From Actinomycetota bacterium (GTDB lineage: Bacteria > Actinomycetota > Thermoleophilia > Solirubrobacterales > Solirubrobacteraceae), in the NCBI GenBank assembly GCA_009699615.1, contig WLNV01000064.1:1-7850 (forward strand): a stretch of DNA of 7,850 nt, written 5' to 3'. Both the position numbers and the translations under genes were made by a program. Every line of letters starts with the position of its first letter. Within the stretch, counting starts at the first letter, position 1. The notes beneath the pieces were generated by a model. That model ran no database searches. It was not told the origin of the DNA and saw only the letters and a list, made by a program, of their open reading frames with translations. Below are positions 6,695 through 7,850 of this stretch, one piece after another.

Positions 6695-7850
6695 TTAGCG
6701 CTTGGCGGCAGCGCGCTTCGGCTTAGGCTTCGGCTTGGCTTTTGCCTTCGGCCTCGGCTTCGTCGCAGCCTTGCGCTTGTACTTCTTGATGAAGCTTTCG
6801 GTGTCGAGCCGCGCTTGGTCATCCGGGCGCTGGTTCTTCGGCGACTTCATCAGGTAGGAGCTGGGGCCGTCGAGCTGGCCGCTGATGCCGTTGTTCATCG
6901 CCAGCTTGCAGAGCCGCACGGCGTCGATCACGATTCCGGCCGAGTTCGGCGAGTCCCAAACTTCAAGCTTCATCTCAACGTTCAGCGGCACGTCGCCGAA
7001 GGCCTGGCCTTCGAGACGGATGTGTGCCCACTTGCGGTCGGTCAGCCACGGCACGAAATCGGAAGGGCCGATGTAAACATCATCGGCTGGCAGTTCGTGG
7101 CCCATGATCGAGGTAACCGCTTGAGTCTTCGAGATCTTCTTCGACTCCAGACGCTCGCGCTCGAGCATGTTGTAGAAGTCCATGTTGCCGCCGACGTTGA
7201 GCTGCGAAGTGCGCAGCATCTTGACGCCGCGCTCATGGAAGAGCCGCGCCAAGGTGCGGTGGATGATCGTTGCGCCAACCTGGCTCTTGATGTCGTCGCC
7301 GATGATCGGCAGGCCGGCCTTCTTGAACTTGCGGCCCCAGTAGTCGGAGCTGGCAATGAAGACTGGAATGCAGTTGACGAAGCCGCAGCCGGCTTCGAGC
7401 ACTTGCTCGACGTACCAGCGCGTCGCATCTTCGGAGCCAACAGGGAGGTAGGAGACAACAACGTCGGTCCGAGTTTCACGCAGGATCGTTGCGATGTCAG
7501 CGGTCTCGCCCGGAGCCTTCTTGATCTTCTCTTTGGCGTACTTGCCAATGCCGTCAAGCGTCATACCGCGGTAGACCGGCGCGCCGATCTTGGATGGCAC
7601 CTTGGCGAACTTCATCGTGTTGTTCGGGTTGCCCCAGATCGCCTTGCCGAGATCCTTACCGACCTTCGTGCGGTTGATGTCGAAGGCGCAGGTGAATTCG
7701 ATGTCGCTGACGTGGTAGCCGCCGAGGTCGGTGTGCATCAGGCCAGGAACTTCCTTCGTTGGGTCGGCCTTGCGGTAGTGCTCGACTCCCTGCACGAAGG
7801 CGCTGGCGCAGTTGCCGACACCGACGATCGCTACGCGGACCTTCTCCTGC
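6695..7850 (-). CDS. ino1: Inositol-3-phosphate synthase, actinobacterial type (5' end outside window)
   Basis: The frame stays open to the window edge, so the start lies beyond 7850; 384 residues are visible. It begins with the NAD-binding strand VRVAIVGVGNCAS (visible residues 4-16) and has family blocks PGLMH, GDDIKSQVGATIIHR (184-198, with an active-site-type lysine), LNVGGNMDF (217-225), ERERLESKKISKTQAV, NSAGIVIDAVRLCK (302-315) and SYLMKSP (331-337). These resemble the Mycobacterium tuberculosis Ino1 type. The enzyme converts glucose 6-phosphate to inositol 3-phosphate (1L-myo-inositol 1-phosphate), using NAD in a redox-neutral cyclisation. The product feeds phosphatidylinositol lipids and, in many actinobacteria, mycothiol. 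The C-terminus carries an added tail of about 30 residues, rich in Lys-Pro and Lys-Ala and with no acidic residue, that the core enzyme does not need. A TAA at 6695-6697 precedes the next gene by 4 bases. Confidence 0.95.
   Translation of the reverse strand, partial: QEKVRVAIVGVGNCASAFVQGVEHYRKADPTKEVPGLMHTDLGGYHVSDIEFTCAFDINRTKVGKDLGKAIWGNPNNTMKFAKVPSKIGAPVYRGMTLDGIGKYAKEKIKKAPGETADIATILRETRTDVVVSYLPVGSEDATRWYVEQVLEAGCGFVNCIPVFIASSDYWGRKFKKAGLPIIGDDIKSQVGATIIHRTLARLFHERGVKMLRTSQLNVGGNMDFYNMLERERLESKKISKTQAVTSIMGHELPADDVYIGPSDFVPWLTDRKWAHIRLEGQAFGDVPLNVEMKLEVWDSPNSAGIVIDAVRLCKLAMNNGISGQLDGPSSYLMKSPKNQRPDDQARLDTESFIKKYKRKAATKPRPKAKAKPKPKPKRAAAKR
6716..6763 (-). repeat. Degenerate hexamer repeat coding the Lys-Pro tail of Ino1
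   Basis: Eight consecutive 6-base units on the plus strand follow the pattern CTTCGG with one to three changes each (CTTCGG, CTTAGG, CTTCGG, CTTGGC, TTTTGC, CTTCGG, CCTCGG, CTTCGT). Read on the minus strand they encode alternating Lys/Arg and Pro/Ala. Such an array can expand or contract by replication slippage without breaking the frame. Confidence 0.7.

Noticed and set aside
7793..7795. GTG at 7795 as the start of inositol-3-phosphate synthase
   Set aside because: The frame continues upstream to the window edge through the conserved NAD-binding strand VAIVGVGNCAS, so this codon is an internal valine.

Overview
This is a GC-rich, gene-dense window. The short or overlapping gene junctions, the mycobacterial-type inositol-3-phosphate synthase and the general protein make-up point to an actinobacterium. 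A Thermoleophilia/Solirubrobacterales-like lineage is my best guess, inferred from gene style and not proven. No tRNA, rRNA, insertion sequence, phage gene, CRISPR array or origin is visible. No stretch longer than about 60 bases lacks a coding call.

Layout. The first half (2-4138) reads on the plus strand: the 3' end of ornithine carbamoyltransferase (argF); a TRAM-domain RNA uracil-5-methyltransferase of the RumA/RlmD/RlmCD group; an FUSC/aromatic-acid-exporter-like membrane protein; a zinc-free quinone-oxidoreductase-type dehydrogenase; and a small SnoaL/NTF2-like protein joined to the dehydrogenase by a 4-base ATGA overlap. The second half (4145-7850) reads on the minus strand: inositol-3-phosphate synthase (ino1, 5' end outside the window); then, 4 bases after its stop, a two-domain protein with a degenerate GT4-like glycosyltransferase half and an intact PHP metal-dependent phosphoesterase half; then, through a TGATG stop/start overlap, a uracil-DNA-glycosylase-fold protein that keeps four iron-sulfur-type cysteines but lacks the family's catalytic motifs. 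The two blocks converge with only 6 bases between their stop codons.

How the genes may work together. The plus-strand genes look like housekeeping (arginine synthesis, RNA modification) followed by a possible small-molecule redox/export group. The minus-strand trio is the most interesting part. Its tight spacing suggests one transcript: an enzyme that makes inositol phosphate, a pseudo-glycosyltransferase/phosphoesterase fusion, and a probably non-catalytic UDG-like Fe-S protein. The first two proteins also end in very basic Lys/Arg-rich tails. A role of the fusion protein in inositol-phosphate chemistry or in nucleic-acid binding is inference only.
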